The position numbers were made by a program, and so were the translations under genes. 60,494 nucleotides of DNA from contig NZ_BDBP01000066.1 in assembly GCF_001613045.1 (NCBI RefSeq), positions 1 through 60,494 on the forward strand, written 5' to 3'. The DNA is from Nocardia lijiangensis NBRC 108240. Its GTDB lineage: Bacteria; Actinomycetota; Actinomycetes; Mycobacteriales; Mycobacteriaceae. Below the pieces are notes generated by a model. The model searched no databases. It was not told where the DNA came from and saw only the letters and a list, made by a program, of their open reading frames with translations. Positions 26,853-36,035 of this stretch are shown here, in pieces. Position 1 is the first letter of the stretch; every line of letters starts with the position of its first letter.

Positions 26853-27926
26853 TCAGTACTGGAACGAGCCACCCCACTGCGTGGTCACACCAGCCACGTT
26901 GACCGTCTGCGGAGCCAAGTCGCCCGGCGGAACAATCGGCGGAAGTGTAACTTGCGCGGCGGCTTCCAGCGCGGCGGCACCGCCCGGCTGAGCGGCGATC
27001 CACTGCTCGACCGATGCCTTGGCCAGGTTCACCTGGGTGGTGTCGAGCACGAAGGAGCTCGTGTTGGGCGCCAGACCCTCGCCACCGGTGTAGCTGGTGA
27101 CCTTGATCGTGTTGATGTCGACGAACTCGACCGACACACCGGCCTCGCCCTTACCGGTCGGCGTGTTGTAGCCGACGGTGCCGACGTAACCGGCCTCGTT
27201 CCGGAAGTGGTGGGTGTTGGCCACGTAACCGGGCAGCACGGTGCCACCGTCGATGTTGGCGCCGAATTCCTGGTGCGGACCGGTCATCTCGACGACCGGG
27301 GCGGCGGGCGCGGTCTGCAGGCGCGGTGCCTCCCAGCGCGGCGACTGCACCAGCGTCTCCGACTCCGACGGCACGGAGGAGCCCGGCCGTTCCGGCTGCA
27401 CGACGCGCGCGTCGGCGTCGCCGCCCGGCTGCGCACCGCTCTCGCCGCCCGGCCGCGTCTCGCCCGGCTGAGCCGGCTTGGGGTCGTTCGACTCGGTGCC
27501 GGGAACGACGACCGGCTGCACGGGCTCGACCTGACCGGGCACCGGCAGCGGCGCGACCCGCGGGGTGGTAACACCCGGCTGCGTCGGCGCGGCTAGCTTC
27601 GGGTCCTTCTTCGGATCCGGCATCACCTGGTTCGGATCCGGGGTGGTGACGCCCGGCTGGCTCGGAGTCGGCTTGCTCTCCGGCTTGTTCGGATCCGTCT
27701 GCTCGGGCTTGCCCGGCTCCGGCTGAGTGGTCTCCGGCGTGTTCTCGGCCTGCGGGGTCTCGGTGCCCGGCTGGACCGGCGCCGCCGGCGTGGTCGGTGT
27801 GCTCGGATCGTTCGGAACTGCCCCCGCCGGCGCCGCGAACAATGTAGCCACCGCCGCCGCGGTGGCCAGTGGCAACGAGGTGCTCGCCATCGCTCGCTGC
27901 GCCCGACTCGGCTTACGATGTTTCAC
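26853..27926 (-). CDS. Secreted proline-rich protein
   Basis: A 357-residue exported protein. The N-terminus (KHRKPSRAQRAMAST) is basic, followed by SLPLATAAAVATLFAAPAGA and a probable cleavage after AGA. Residues about 40-210 are dominated by Pro, Thr, Glu and Gln (PQAENTPETTQPEP, TPSQPGVTTPDPNQ; SQPGVTTP and TQPGVTTP occur as a repeated element). The C-terminal 150 residues (NIDGGTVLPGYVANTHHFRN ... TIKVTSYTGGEGLAPNTSSF) look folded. This layout fits a cell-wall-spanning protein, like mycobacterial Apa-type proteins, but no family is recognised. The GTG at 27926 is preceded by AAAGGG. The leader sequence resembles that of the next gene downstream. Confidence 0.75.
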   Translation of the reverse strand: MKHRKPSRAQRAMASTSLPLATAAAVATLFAAPAGAVPNDPSTPTTPAAPVQPGTETPQAENTPETTQPEPGKPEQTDPNKPESKPTPSQPGVTTPDPNQVMPDPKKDPKLAAPTQPGVTTPRVAPLPVPGQVEPVQPVVVPGTESNDPKPAQPGETRPGGESGAQPGGDADARVVQPERPGSSVPSESETLVQSPRWEAPRLQTAPAAPVVEMTGPHQEFGANIDGGTVLPGYVANTHHFRNEAGYVGTVGYNTPTGKGEAGVSVEFVDINTIKVTSYTGGEGLAPNTSSFVLDTTQVNLAKASVEQWIAAQPGGAAALEAAAQVTLPPIVPPGDLAPQTVNVAGVTTQWGGSFQY

Positions 27927-28202
27927 TTTTCGCCAATCCCTTTCCCGGGTGCGATCGAATCGACCGCACTCAGTTGTCCCTGGAGAGACGCACGCGATCG
28001 CCGAACGACCCGAGGGCCGTTCGCTGTTCGGTTTCGGAAAGGACCTTCCCCCCACACCAGAACCACGCGACCGCCCGCCGATCGCATCTCTGCGGGCAGT
28101 CAACCACAGTTGCGCCGTGCAGGCAACGCAGTGAAATACCCGAGCCGACAACGTCACTCGACGCGTCGGCCCGCATCGCCGCCGGAACCGCGCGGCGGCA
28201 CG

Positions 28203-29612
28203 TCAATCCAGGTCGTCGTGGCGCATGAGCAGGCGACCGGCCTCGGTGACCGAGCCGGTCAGCGACGGGTAGACCGAGAAGGTCTGGGCGAGATCGTTGA
28301 CCGTCAGGTTGTTCTGTACCGCGAGGGCGATCGGAAGGATCAGTTCGGAGGCGATCGGCGCGACCACGACGCCGCCGATCACCACACCGGTGGCCGGGCG
28401 GCAGAAGATCTTGACGAAACCGCGGCGCAGCCCCGACATCTTGGCCCGCGGATTGGTGTTCAGCGGCAGCATCACGGTGCGGGCGGGGACCTCGCCGTTG
28501 TCGATCGCGTTCTGGCTGACGCCGACCGTGGCGATCTCCGGCCGGGTGAACACCGCCGACGCGACCGTCTTGAGCCGGATCGGGCTGACGCCCTCGCCCA
28601 GCGCGTGATACATCGCGATGCGGCCCTGCATGGCGGCCACCGAGGCCAGCGGGAGCAGGCCGGTGCAGTCGCCCGCGGCGTAGACGCCGGGCACCGAGGT
28701 GCGCGAGACCCGGTCGACCCGGAGGTAGCCGCCGCGGTCGAGCTCGACCCCCGCCTCCGTCAGGCCGAGGCCCTCGGTGTTCGGGGTGGAACCGACGGTC
28801 ATCAGCGCGTGCGTGCCCGCCACGGTGCGGCCGTCGGAGAGCTTGACCACGATGCCCTCGGCGGTGCGCTCGACGGCGTCGGCCCTGGCGTGCTTCACCA
28901 GTTCGACGCCGCGCTCGGCCAGCGCCTCCTCGAGCACGAGGGCGGCGTCGGCGTCCTCGTGGGGCAGCACCCGGTCGCGACTGGACACCAGCTTCACGCG
29001 AACGCCCAATTCCGTGTAGGCGGAGACGAATTCGGCGCCGGTCACACCGGAACCGACCACCACCAGGGTCTCCGGCAGCTCGCGCAGGTCGTAGAGCTGA
29101 CGCCAGTTCAGGATGCGTTCACCGTCGGGTTCGGCGCCGGGCAGCACGCGCGGGCTGGCGCCGGTGGCGATCAGCACCACCTCGGCCTCGATCAGCCGCT
29201 CCCGCTCGCGGCCGCCGTCGAGCGTGACGAGCACCCGGTGCGCCGCACGTCCGCCCCCGTTTTCGGCCAGCTGGGCGCAGCCGGAGAGCACGGTCACGCC
29301 CGCGGACTGCAGCTTGGACCGGATGTCGGAGGACTGGGCAAGCGCCAGCGCCTTGACGCGCGCGTTCACCTCGGGCAGCTGAACGCCCGCCTGACTCGGG
29401 TCGAGCGTGATTCCGAGATCCCTGGCCCGGCGCAGATCGGTGCGCACCCCGGTGGAGGCGATGAAGGTCTTGGACGGGACGCAGTCCCACAACACACACG
29501 CACCACCGATGCCGTCGCGGTCGATCAGTGTCACCTCCGCGCCGTGCTGGGCCGCGACCAGGGCCGCCTCATAGCCGGCCGGGCCGCCACCGATGATCGC
29601 AATGCGGGTCAT
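28203..29612 (-). CDS. lpdA: NAD(P)H-quinone/flavoprotein disulfide reductase of LpdA type
   Basis: A 469-residue flavoprotein of the pyridine nucleotide-disulfide reductase family, homologous in position to Rv3303c LpdA. IGGGPAGYEAALVAAQHG binds FAD; VVVGSGVTGAEFVSAYTELG is the NAD(P) site; GVYAAGDCTGLLPLASVA is the second FAD motif. It has a CxxxxC pair in GGACVLWDCVPSKT. The C-terminal His-Glu dyad of lipoamide dehydrogenase is absent: the place reads VYPSLTGSVTEAG. Loss of this dyad argues against lipoamide dehydrogenase and for quinone or other diaphorase activity. GGAGG precedes the ATG at 29612. The frame is open upstream but lacks coding character. Confidence 0.88.
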   Translation of the reverse strand: MTRIAIIGGGPAGYEAALVAAQHGAEVTLIDRDGIGGACVLWDCVPSKTFIASTGVRTDLRRARDLGITLDPSQAGVQLPEVNARVKALALAQSSDIRSKLQSAGVTVLSGCAQLAENGGGRAAHRVLVTLDGGRERERLIEAEVVLIATGASPRVLPGAEPDGERILNWRQLYDLRELPETLVVVGSGVTGAEFVSAYTELGVRVKLVSSRDRVLPHEDADAALVLEEALAERGVELVKHARADAVERTAEGIVVKLSDGRTVAGTHALMTVGSTPNTEGLGLTEAGVELDRGGYLRVDRVSRTSVPGVYAAGDCTGLLPLASVAAMQGRIAMYHALGEGVSPIRLKTVASAVFTRPEIATVGVSQNAIDNGEVPARTVMLPLNTNPRAKMSGLRRGFVKIFCRPATGVVIGGVVVAPIASELILPIALAVQNNLTVNDLAQTFSVYPSLTGSVTEAGRLLMRHDDLD

Positions 29613-29774
29613 GGATACCTCCGCTCGAGCTGTCGACCGGGATCTCCGGTACCCGGCTAACGTTAGTGCTCCGGCCGCTGTCGGGTTCGCCACACCTGGG
29701 CGTTGCGTCGCGAACACGGCGTCATGTGGGCGGGATAGCGGCGATCCGGTGACATCATTGGCTACCCTTTGCTG

Positions 29775-30254
29775 GTGCCGATCTACGCCGCCTACGGGTC
29801 CAACATGGACTCGACCCAGATGCTCGAGCGCTGTCCGCACTCCCCCATGTCCGGAACCGGCTGGTTGGAGGGCTGGCGATTGACCTTCGCCGGCGACGAC
29901 ATCGGGTGGGAAGGGCCGCTGGCAACGGTCGTCGAGGAACCGGGGTCGCGGGTTTTCGTCGTGCTCTACGACGTCTCACCCGAGGACGAGCAATTACTGG
30001 ATCGGTGGGAGGGCTCGGACTTCGGTATCCACAAGAAGATCCGGCTGCGCGTCACGCCGAGTCCGGGCAGCGGGACCGAGCCGCGGCTGGCCTGGCTGTA
30101 CGTGCTCGACGCCTACGAGGGCGGCCTACCCTCGGCGCGCTACCTGGGCGTGATGGCGGATGCGGCCGAAAAGGCAGGCGCGCCAGAGGATTACGTGCAC
30201 GCGCTACGCACCAGGAACAGCCGTAACGTGGGACCGGGCAACTACTCGAGCTGA
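29775..30254 (+). CDS. Gamma-glutamylcyclotransferase-like protein
   Basis: A 159-residue protein with the GGCT/AIG2 fold. YAAYGSNMDSTQM at the N-terminus is the substrate-binding loop (YGSN), followed by FAGDDIGWEGPLATVVEE and DEQLLDRWEG, where a Glu could be the catalytic acid. The length and position match Rv3304 of M. tuberculosis. GTG at 29775 is chosen because TACCCT (29763-29768) ends six bases before it, the leaderless pattern; a TTG at 29769 is also in frame. Probable role: release of 5-oxoproline from a gamma-glutamyl compound; unproved. Confidence 0.8.
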   Translation: MPIYAAYGSNMDSTQMLERCPHSPMSGTGWLEGWRLTFAGDDIGWEGPLATVVEEPGSRVFVVLYDVSPEDEQLLDRWEGSDFGIHKKIRLRVTPSPGSGTEPRLAWLYVLDAYEGGLPSARYLGVMADAAEKAGAPEDYVHALRTRNSRNVGPGNYSS

Positions 30255-30261
30255 GACGAGA

Positions 30262-30302
30262 CGAACCCCGCCGCCGGGCGCCTGCCCGGGCGGCGGGGTT
30301 CG
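30262..30302 (+). terminator. Bidirectional intrinsic terminator
   Basis: An 18-base GC-rich arm (starting CGAACCCCGCCGCC) pairs with its complement across a short loop, with one bulge. It lies between the convergent cyclotransferase and amidohydrolase genes and is followed on the plus strand by a T-rich TTCGTTTCGTTTC tract. Confidence 0.85.
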
Positions 30303-30335
30303 TTCGTTTCGTTTCGACTCGGCTGTTTCGACCAC

Positions 30336-31676
30336 TCAGCGCGGCTGCTGCTGCAGCACGATGTTCGACAACACCCGCACGCCCACTTCGAGCGCGCGCT
30401 CATCGAGATCGAAGGTCGGCTGGTGCAGGTCGAGCTGTTCGCCGTGGCCGGACCAGACGCCGAGGCGCGCCATCGCGCCGGGCACCTCCTCCAGGTACCA
30501 GGAGAAGTCCTCGCCGCCGCCGGACTGGATGGTGTCGGCCAGCGCGTCGGGGCCGAGCGCGCGGATGGCGTCCTCGAAGAGCCGGGTCGAGTGCTCGTCG
30601 TTGACCACCGGCGGCACCCCGCGGCGGTAGTTGAGCTGGTATCGCACCCCGGTCGGCGCGAGCAGGCCGTCGACGATCTCGTGCACCATCGGCTCCAGCA
30701 GCGACCACGTCGCGTGGTCGCCGGTGCGGACGGTGCCGGTCAGCATGCCTGTCTGCGGTATGGCGTTCGGCGCCTTGCCCGCCGACACCGCGCCCCACAC
30801 CATCACGGTGCTGGTCCGCGGATCGATGCGGCGGCTGAGCAGGCCGGGCAGGCCGGTGATCACGGTGCCGATGGCGTAGACGAGGTCGCTGGTCAGGTGC
30901 GGCCGCGAGGTATGACCGCCCGGCGAGTCCAGCACCAACTCGATGGTGTCGGCAGCCGAGGTGATCGCACCCACGCGGATGCCGACGCGGCCGACTTCCA
31001 GGCGCGGATCGCAGTGCAGCGCGAAGATCCGCTCCACACCCTCCATCACACCCGCGGCGACCAGGTCGATCGCGCCGCCCGGCATCACTTCCTCGGCGGG
31101 CTGGAAGACCAGCCGCACGCCGACCGGAAGCTCCGGCACCTCGGCGAGCGCCAAGGCGGTGCCGAGCAGGATCGTGGTGTGCGCGTCGTGGCCGCAAGCG
31201 TGTGAGACGCCCGGCACGGTCGAGGCGAAGGGGAGGCCGGTGAACTCCTGGAGCGGGAGCGCGTCCATGTCGGCGCGCAGGCCGACGCGCGGGCCCTCGG
31301 GGCCGATGTCACAGATCAGGCCGGTGCCGCCTGGCATCTTCTGCGGCGAGAGGCCCGCCTTGGTCAGCCAGGCCGCGACGAACTCGGTGGTGCCGAACTC
31401 GGTGCGGGACAACTCGGGGTTGGCGTGGATGTGCCTGCGCCACTGCACGAGGTCGACCGCATGTTCGGCCAGCCACGATTCGACCGCATCCCGGCCGGTC
31501 ACGACGGTATTCGTCGCGACGCCGCCCGGCGCCTCCTGGTTCAGGCACGCCGCGCCCTTGGGCCCGGTGGCTCGCGCCGAGGTGTTCGACAATGCGGCAC
31601 TCGCGGGGCCCTCCGTGGTAGCGCGCGCCGCGTCTTGGCCCGTCGCTCGCGCCGCCGGTCGGCCTGTAGTGCTCAC
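30336..31676 (-). CDS. amiA1: M20 family amidohydrolase (AmiA1-like)
   Basis: A 446-residue M20D metallopeptidase/N-acyl-amino-acid amidohydrolase. Metal-binding signatures: HACGHDAHTTILLG, QPAEEVMPGGA (catalytic and metal Glu), and SGGGEDFSWYL near the C-terminus; RRHIHANPELS is the N-terminal family signature. Position matches amiA1 (Rv3305c). The start is set by a GTGA overlap with the upstream amidohydrolase. This forces a 50-residue N-terminal extension rich in Ala, Arg and Thr (ARATG-type repeats) that homologues usually lack. It ends at a terminator facing the cyclotransferase gene. Confidence 0.85.
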   Translation of the reverse strand: MSTTGRPAARATGQDAARATTEGPASAALSNTSARATGPKGAACLNQEAPGGVATNTVVTGRDAVESWLAEHAVDLVQWRRHIHANPELSRTEFGTTEFVAAWLTKAGLSPQKMPGGTGLICDIGPEGPRVGLRADMDALPLQEFTGLPFASTVPGVSHACGHDAHTTILLGTALALAEVPELPVGVRLVFQPAEEVMPGGAIDLVAAGVMEGVERIFALHCDPRLEVGRVGIRVGAITSAADTIELVLDSPGGHTSRPHLTSDLVYAIGTVITGLPGLLSRRIDPRTSTVMVWGAVSAGKAPNAIPQTGMLTGTVRTGDHATWSLLEPMVHEIVDGLLAPTGVRYQLNYRRGVPPVVNDEHSTRLFEDAIRALGPDALADTIQSGGGEDFSWYLEEVPGAMARLGVWSGHGEQLDLHQPTFDLDERALEVGVRVLSNIVLQQQPR

Positions 31677-32872
31677 CGAATGTCCTCCTGTCGTTGAACG
31701 AGTCGTTGCAACAACCTGTCTCTGTGTTTTTCATCGCGGGCGACGGCGATTGCGGTACGCGCGAGCGCGACCGCGCCATCGGTGACCGCGCGATCCGCCG
31801 AGGCGTTGACACTGGCCGCGGCGAAGCCCGGTTGATGCGTCACCGCCCCACCGGCATCTATGCCGATGACCGGATGGATGCCCGGGATGACGTTGGTGAC
31901 ATTGCCCATATCGGTGCTGCCGAGCGGTCGCTGCGCCTCGAGCTCCGGTGCGATCGGCACCCGTCCCAGGTCGGCGATCTGCTCGCGATAGGCACACAGT
32001 AGTGCCGGGTCGGGCGTCAGTTCGGTATATGTGGGCGCGAGCGTCCGGATTTCGTGGGTGCAGCCGGTCGCGAGGGCGCCCGCCTCGAAACAAGCCGACG
32101 CTCGTCGCATCAGATCGTCGAGGGATGCGGAGTCGACTGCGCGTAGGTAGTACAGCAGTTCCGCACGTCCGGGCACGATGTTGGGGGCTACGCCACCGTC
32201 GCTGACTATACCGTGAAGTTGCTGACCGGGTTGGAGATGCTGCCTCAGCAACCCAAGAGCTACCTGAGTGATGGTGACCGCGTCCCCCGCGTTGCGGCCG
32301 TGTTCGGGAGCCGCACTGGCGTGCGCCTCCTGCCCGCGGAAGACCACGCCGATGTCGGCGAGGGCCAGCGAGTGCGCGCCCGCGATGTCGTAGGGCCCCG
32401 GGTGCACCATCATCGCCATCGCGATGTCGTCGAAGACGCCGCGCTCCAGCATGAGCACCTTACCGCCGCCGCTCTCCTCAGCGGGCGTCCCCAGCACCAC
32501 CACGGTGATACCGAGCTCGTCGGCAGCCTCGGCGAGGCCGAGCGCCGCGCCGACGGCCGACGCGGCGATGATGTTGTGCCCGCAGGCGTGCCCGATCTCG
32601 GGCAGGGCGTCGTATTCGGCGCAGATGCCGACCGTCAATGCACCGCTTCCATAGCTTGCCCGAAACGCCGTCGGCAGGCCCGCGACGCCCGTCTCGACCT
32701 CGAAACCACGCTCGGTGAGCGGCTCGAGCACCTTCGCGACGCTGCGCGTCTCCTCGAAGGCCAGTTCCGGCTCGGCGTGAATGGCGTGCGAGAGATCGAT
32801 CAATCGCGCGGCCGCGGACGCCACAGCGGCATCGGAAGCCGCCGCGGCATCGGTGCTACGCGGTGGTGGCAT
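31673..32872 (-). CDS. amiB1: M20 family amidohydrolase (AmiB1-like)
   Basis: A 399-residue M20 peptidase-fold amidohydrolase. IDLSHAIHAEPELAFEE is the N-terminal signature, GHACGHNIIAASAVG and GTPAEESGGGKVLML hold metal-binding residues, and HGIVSDGGVAPNIVPGRAEL lies in the dimerisation lid. Position matches amiB1 (Rv3306c). Its TGA overlaps the GTG of the downstream amidohydrolase, so the two are translationally coupled and may form mixed or sequential activities on N-acylated or amide substrates such as peptidoglycan or p-aminobenzoyl-glutamate fragments. A CAGACT hexamer lies seven bases before the ATG, suggesting leaderless initiation. Confidence 0.85.
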   Translation of the reverse strand: MPPPRSTDAAAASDAAVASAAARLIDLSHAIHAEPELAFEETRSVAKVLEPLTERGFEVETGVAGLPTAFRASYGSGALTVGICAEYDALPEIGHACGHNIIAASAVGAALGLAEAADELGITVVVLGTPAEESGGGKVLMLERGVFDDIAMAMMVHPGPYDIAGAHSLALADIGVVFRGQEAHASAAPEHGRNAGDAVTITQVALGLLRQHLQPGQQLHGIVSDGGVAPNIVPGRAELLYYLRAVDSASLDDLMRRASACFEAGALATGCTHEIRTLAPTYTELTPDPALLCAYREQIADLGRVPIAPELEAQRPLGSTDMGNVTNVIPGIHPVIGIDAGGAVTHQPGFAAASVNASADRAVTDGAVALARTAIAVARDEKHRDRLLQRLVQRQEDIR

Positions 32873-32952
32873 GGGACACAGTCTGGCACTGTGTCGCGAA
32901 TCGGGCGCGGCGCGTGTCCGTCTGTCCGGTCACAATCACGCCTGGCCTGCGG

Positions 32953-33657
32953 TTATCCGGCGGCGAACGCCAGATTCTCTTTGGTGGTCGGCACCGCGAG
33001 TCCGGCGAGCGCCTCGGCGTGCAGCGCCCGCTTGATCACCGGCAGGTTCGGCTTGCGGTTGCCCGCCAGTGCCGCGGCGTACCCGACGGCGGTCTCCAGC
33101 AACGCGTCGGCATCGGCGGTCTGGTCCACAATGCCCGCCGCGACGGCCTGGTCGGCCGGGTAGCGGTGGCCGGTGGTCATGGCCTGCACACAGACCTGGT
33201 TGCTCAGGCGGTTGGTGAGCAGGGCGTTCATGCCGACGGTGAACGGCATGCCGAGGTGCACCTCGGGCAGGCTCCAGAAGCCGCGATCGGCCCGCATGAT
33301 GCGGAAGTCGTGCGAGGTGGCCAGCATCGCGCCCGCGCCGAACGCGTGCCCGTTGATCGCGGCGACCGTCGGCATCGGGAAGGCGAGCAGGCGGGTGTAG
33401 AGCGAGTGCACCTTGTCCAGGTAGCCGTGGATCTCGCCGAGGTTGCCGAACAACCAGTCGGTGTCGAGGCCGTTGCTGAAGAACTTGCCGCTCGCCGTGG
33501 TGACCAGCGCCGCGGGCCCCTCGGACGCCTCGACCTCGTCGAACAACGCGTGCACCGCATCGATCCAGTCCGGATGGAAGCGGTTCTCGCTATCGGTCTG
33601 TCCCTCGTTCCCGAGGTACAGCACGAACACATCTCCCTGACGTTCCAGATACGGCAT
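32953..33657 (-). CDS. Enoyl-CoA hydratase/isomerase family protein
   Basis: A 234-residue crotonase-fold protein. The oxyanion-hole region AAINGHAFGAGAMLATSHDF and the second loop RGFWSLPEVHLGMPFTVGMN are clear. The short length and NGL.TDW..G.L sequence are like the eukaryotic-type Delta3-Delta2-enoyl-CoA isomerases. No Glu pair typical of hydratases is obvious, which fits an isomerase. The ATG at 33657 has TACGCT exactly six bases upstream on the minus strand, so the longer frame (to 33750) is rejected. Divergent from deoD. Confidence 0.82.
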   Translation of the reverse strand: MPYLERQGDVFVLYLGNEGQTDSENRFHPDWIDAVHALFDEVEASEGPAALVTTASGKFFSNGLDTDWLFGNLGEIHGYLDKVHSLYTRLLAFPMPTVAAINGHAFGAGAMLATSHDFRIMRADRGFWSLPEVHLGMPFTVGMNALLTNRLSNQVCVQAMTTGHRYPADQAVAAGIVDQTADADALLETAVGYAAALAGNRKPNLPVIKRALHAEALAGLAVPTTKENLAFAAG

Positions 33658-33761
33658 GCGTGCAGCGTATCGCCATCGGCACGCGCCCCTACTCGCGGGT
33701 AACGCACCGCCCGCACCCGCGCGCCCCCGCCGAAATCGCACACCCCACATAGACTCTTTTC

Positions 33762-34541
33762 ATGCTTGCCGAACAGGCCGCCGTGGCGATCGCCGAACGT
33801 ACGGGAGTCGAGCGCCACCGGGTGGCCGTCGTGTTGGGTTCGGGGTGGCAACAGGCCGCCGCGGAAGTCGGCGCGCCGTCGGCCACGGTGCCGATGCCGG
33901 AACTGCCCGGATTCGGCGAACCGACCGCGCAGGGCCACGTCGGCATGGTGCATTCGGTGCACGTCGGCGAGACGCCCGTGTTGCTGCTGATGGGCCGCCA
34001 GCATCTCTACGAGGGCTATCAGCCCGCTGACGTGGTGCACCCGGTGTCCGCGGCGGTGGCGGCGGGCGCGGAGATCGTCGTGCTGACCAACGCGGCGGGC
34101 GGAATCCGGCCCGGCCTGCAGGTCGGCGAGCCGGTCTTGATCAGCGACCACCTCAATCTCACCGGCCGCACCCCGCTGACCGGGGCGACGTTCGTCGACC
34201 TCGTCGACGCGTGGGATCCCGAATTGCGGGCGCTGGCAAGGGAAATCGATCCGAGCTTGGCCGAGGGCGTGTACGCGGGCCTGACCGGGCCACAGTACGA
34301 GACGCCCGCCGAGATCCGCATGCTGCGCACCATCGGTGCCGACCTGGTCGGCATGTCGACGGTGCTGGAGGCGATCGCCTGCCGCGCACTCGGCGCCCGA
34401 GTCCTCGGCATCTCGCTGGTGACCAATCTCGCCGCGGGCGTGACCGGTGCGCACCTGTCGCACGCCGAGGTGCTCGCCGAGGGCAACGCGGCGGCGCCAC
34501 GGCTGGGCAAGCTGCTGCGCGGCGTGCTGGAGCGGCTGTAG
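33762..34541 (+). CDS. deoD: Purine nucleoside phosphorylase
   Basis: A 259-residue enzyme of the trimeric class, releasing a purine base and ribose 1-phosphate from nucleosides. VAVVLGSGW (phosphate site), MGRQHLYEGYQ (His and Tyr of the active site), TNAAGGI and LTGPQYETPAEIRMLR with VGMSTVLEAI are signatures. TAGACT (33750-33755) lies six bases before the ATG, so the mRNA is probably leaderless. The stop is immediately followed by the pmmB start with no gap, so purine salvage and phosphopentose handling are linked, as in Rv3307-Rv3308. Confidence 0.95.
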   Translation: MLAEQAAVAIAERTGVERHRVAVVLGSGWQQAAAEVGAPSATVPMPELPGFGEPTAQGHVGMVHSVHVGETPVLLLMGRQHLYEGYQPADVVHPVSAAVAAGAEIVVLTNAAGGIRPGLQVGEPVLISDHLNLTGRTPLTGATFVDLVDAWDPELRALAREIDPSLAEGVYAGLTGPQYETPAEIRMLRTIGADLVGMSTVLEAIACRALGARVLGISLVTNLAAGVTGAHLSHAEVLAEGNAAAPRLGKLLRGVLERL

Positions 34542-36035
34542 ATGCTGCGTTTCGGGACCGCAGGTCTGCGCGGGCCGCTGCGCGAGGGCGCGGACGGCAT
34601 GAACGTGACGACCGTGAGCAGGGCGACGGCGGGCGTGGTCGACTGGCTGCGCGGCCGGTGCCTCGGGGGCGGCCAGGTCGTGGTGGGCCGCGATGCCAGG
34701 CACGGCTCCCCCGAGTTCGCCGCCGCGGTCGCGGAAATCTTTGCGGCGGCGGGCTTTCCGGTCACCCTGCTGCCCGGCGCGGTGCCGACGCCGGTGCTGG
34801 CGTACGCGGTGCGCGAGCTGGGCGCGGTGGCCGGTGTGCAGATCACCGCGTCGCACAACCCGCCCGCAGACAACGGCTACAAGCTGTATCTCGACGGCGG
34901 CTCGCAGTTGATCGCCCCCGCGGACACCGAGATCGAGCGCTGCATCGAGGCCGTCGCTGAGCCGATCCCGCGCGTCCCGGTCGCGGAGTCCGACGACGCG
35001 CTCGTGCACCGCTATCTCGCGCGGGTGGCCCGGCTGCCCGAACTCGTCGGCGGTCCCGGCGCGCGCGCCGACGTGCGGATCGCGCTGACGCCGCTGCACG
35101 GGGTCGGCGGCGAGATCGCCGTGCGAGCGCTGGCCGCCGCGGGCTTCCCCGACGTGCACGTGGTGACCGAGCAATTCGCGCCCGATCCCGACTTCCCCAC
35201 CGTCGCTTTCCCGAACCCGGAGGAACCCGGCGCCGCCGATCGGCTGCTGGCGCTGGCCGAGCGGGTCGGCGCCGATGTGGCCATCGCGCTGGATCCCGAT
35301 GCTGATCGCTGCGCGGTCGGCGTGCCGGGCCCGGACGGGTGGCGCATGCTGCGTGGCGACGAAACCGGTGTGCTGCTCGGCGATTGCGTGTTGCGCACCG
35401 CGCCGCCGGACGCACTGGTGGCCACCACGATCGTGTCCTCGCGGCTGCTTTCCAAACTGGCGCAGGCCCGGGGAGCCCGCTACGCGGAAACGCTCACCGG
35501 CTTCAAATGGCTGGCCCGCGCGGGCGACGGACTGGTGTACGCCTACGAGGAGGCCATCGGCCACTGCGTCGACCCGGCGGCCGTTCGCGACAAGGACGGC
35601 ATCTCGGCGGCCGTCCTCACGGCCGACCTGGTGGCCAGGCTGAAGGCCGAGCGGCGCACGCTGCTCGACGAACTCGACGACTTCGCGGTCGAATTCGGCC
35701 TGCACGCGGGCGATCAGGTCGCGCTGCGGCTGGCCGACACCGATGCCGCCGCGGCGGTCGTCGAGCGGCTGCGCGCCGACCCGCCCGGCGAGATCGCGGG
35801 CGAGCCGATGAAGTACGCGGATCTGCTCCAGGCGCGCGGCCGGATGCGCACCGACGCGCTGGTTTTCGAGGGCACGAGCATCCGGGTGGTGATCCGGCCC
35901 TCGGGGACCGAGCCCAAACTCAAGTGCTACCTAGAGGTCGTCGAGCCGGTTGCCGACCGCACCGCGCTGTCCGACGCGAGAAGCGCCGCCGCCCAACGAC
36001 TCTCCCTACTCTCCGAGTTCTGTCGCGCGCTGTAA
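34542..36035 (+). CDS. pmmB: Phosphomannomutase/phosphopentomutase-like phosphohexomutase
   Basis: A 497-residue alpha-D-phosphohexomutase. The active-site Ser is in ITASHNPPADNGYKLY, metal-binding DPDADRCAVG follows, the sugar-recognition EEAIGHC is around YAYEEAIGHCVDP, and the phosphate-binding loop is RPSGTEPKLKCYLEV. The start directly abuts the deoD stop. Because it follows a nucleoside phosphorylase, phosphopentomutase activity on ribose 1-phosphate is as likely as phosphomannomutase activity. No ribosome-binding site independent of the deoD 3' end is seen (GGAGCGG). Confidence 0.92.
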   Translation: MLRFGTAGLRGPLREGADGMNVTTVSRATAGVVDWLRGRCLGGGQVVVGRDARHGSPEFAAAVAEIFAAAGFPVTLLPGAVPTPVLAYAVRELGAVAGVQITASHNPPADNGYKLYLDGGSQLIAPADTEIERCIEAVAEPIPRVPVAESDDALVHRYLARVARLPELVGGPGARADVRIALTPLHGVGGEIAVRALAAAGFPDVHVVTEQFAPDPDFPTVAFPNPEEPGAADRLLALAERVGADVAIALDPDADRCAVGVPGPDGWRMLRGDETGVLLGDCVLRTAPPDALVATTIVSSRLLSKLAQARGARYAETLTGFKWLARAGDGLVYAYEEAIGHCVDPAAVRDKDGISAAVLTADLVARLKAERRTLLDELDDFAVEFGLHAGDQVALRLADTDAAAAVVERLRADPPGEIAGEPMKYADLLQARGRMRTDALVFEGTSIRVVIRPSGTEPKLKCYLEVVEPVADRTALSDARSAAAQRLSLLSEFCRAL

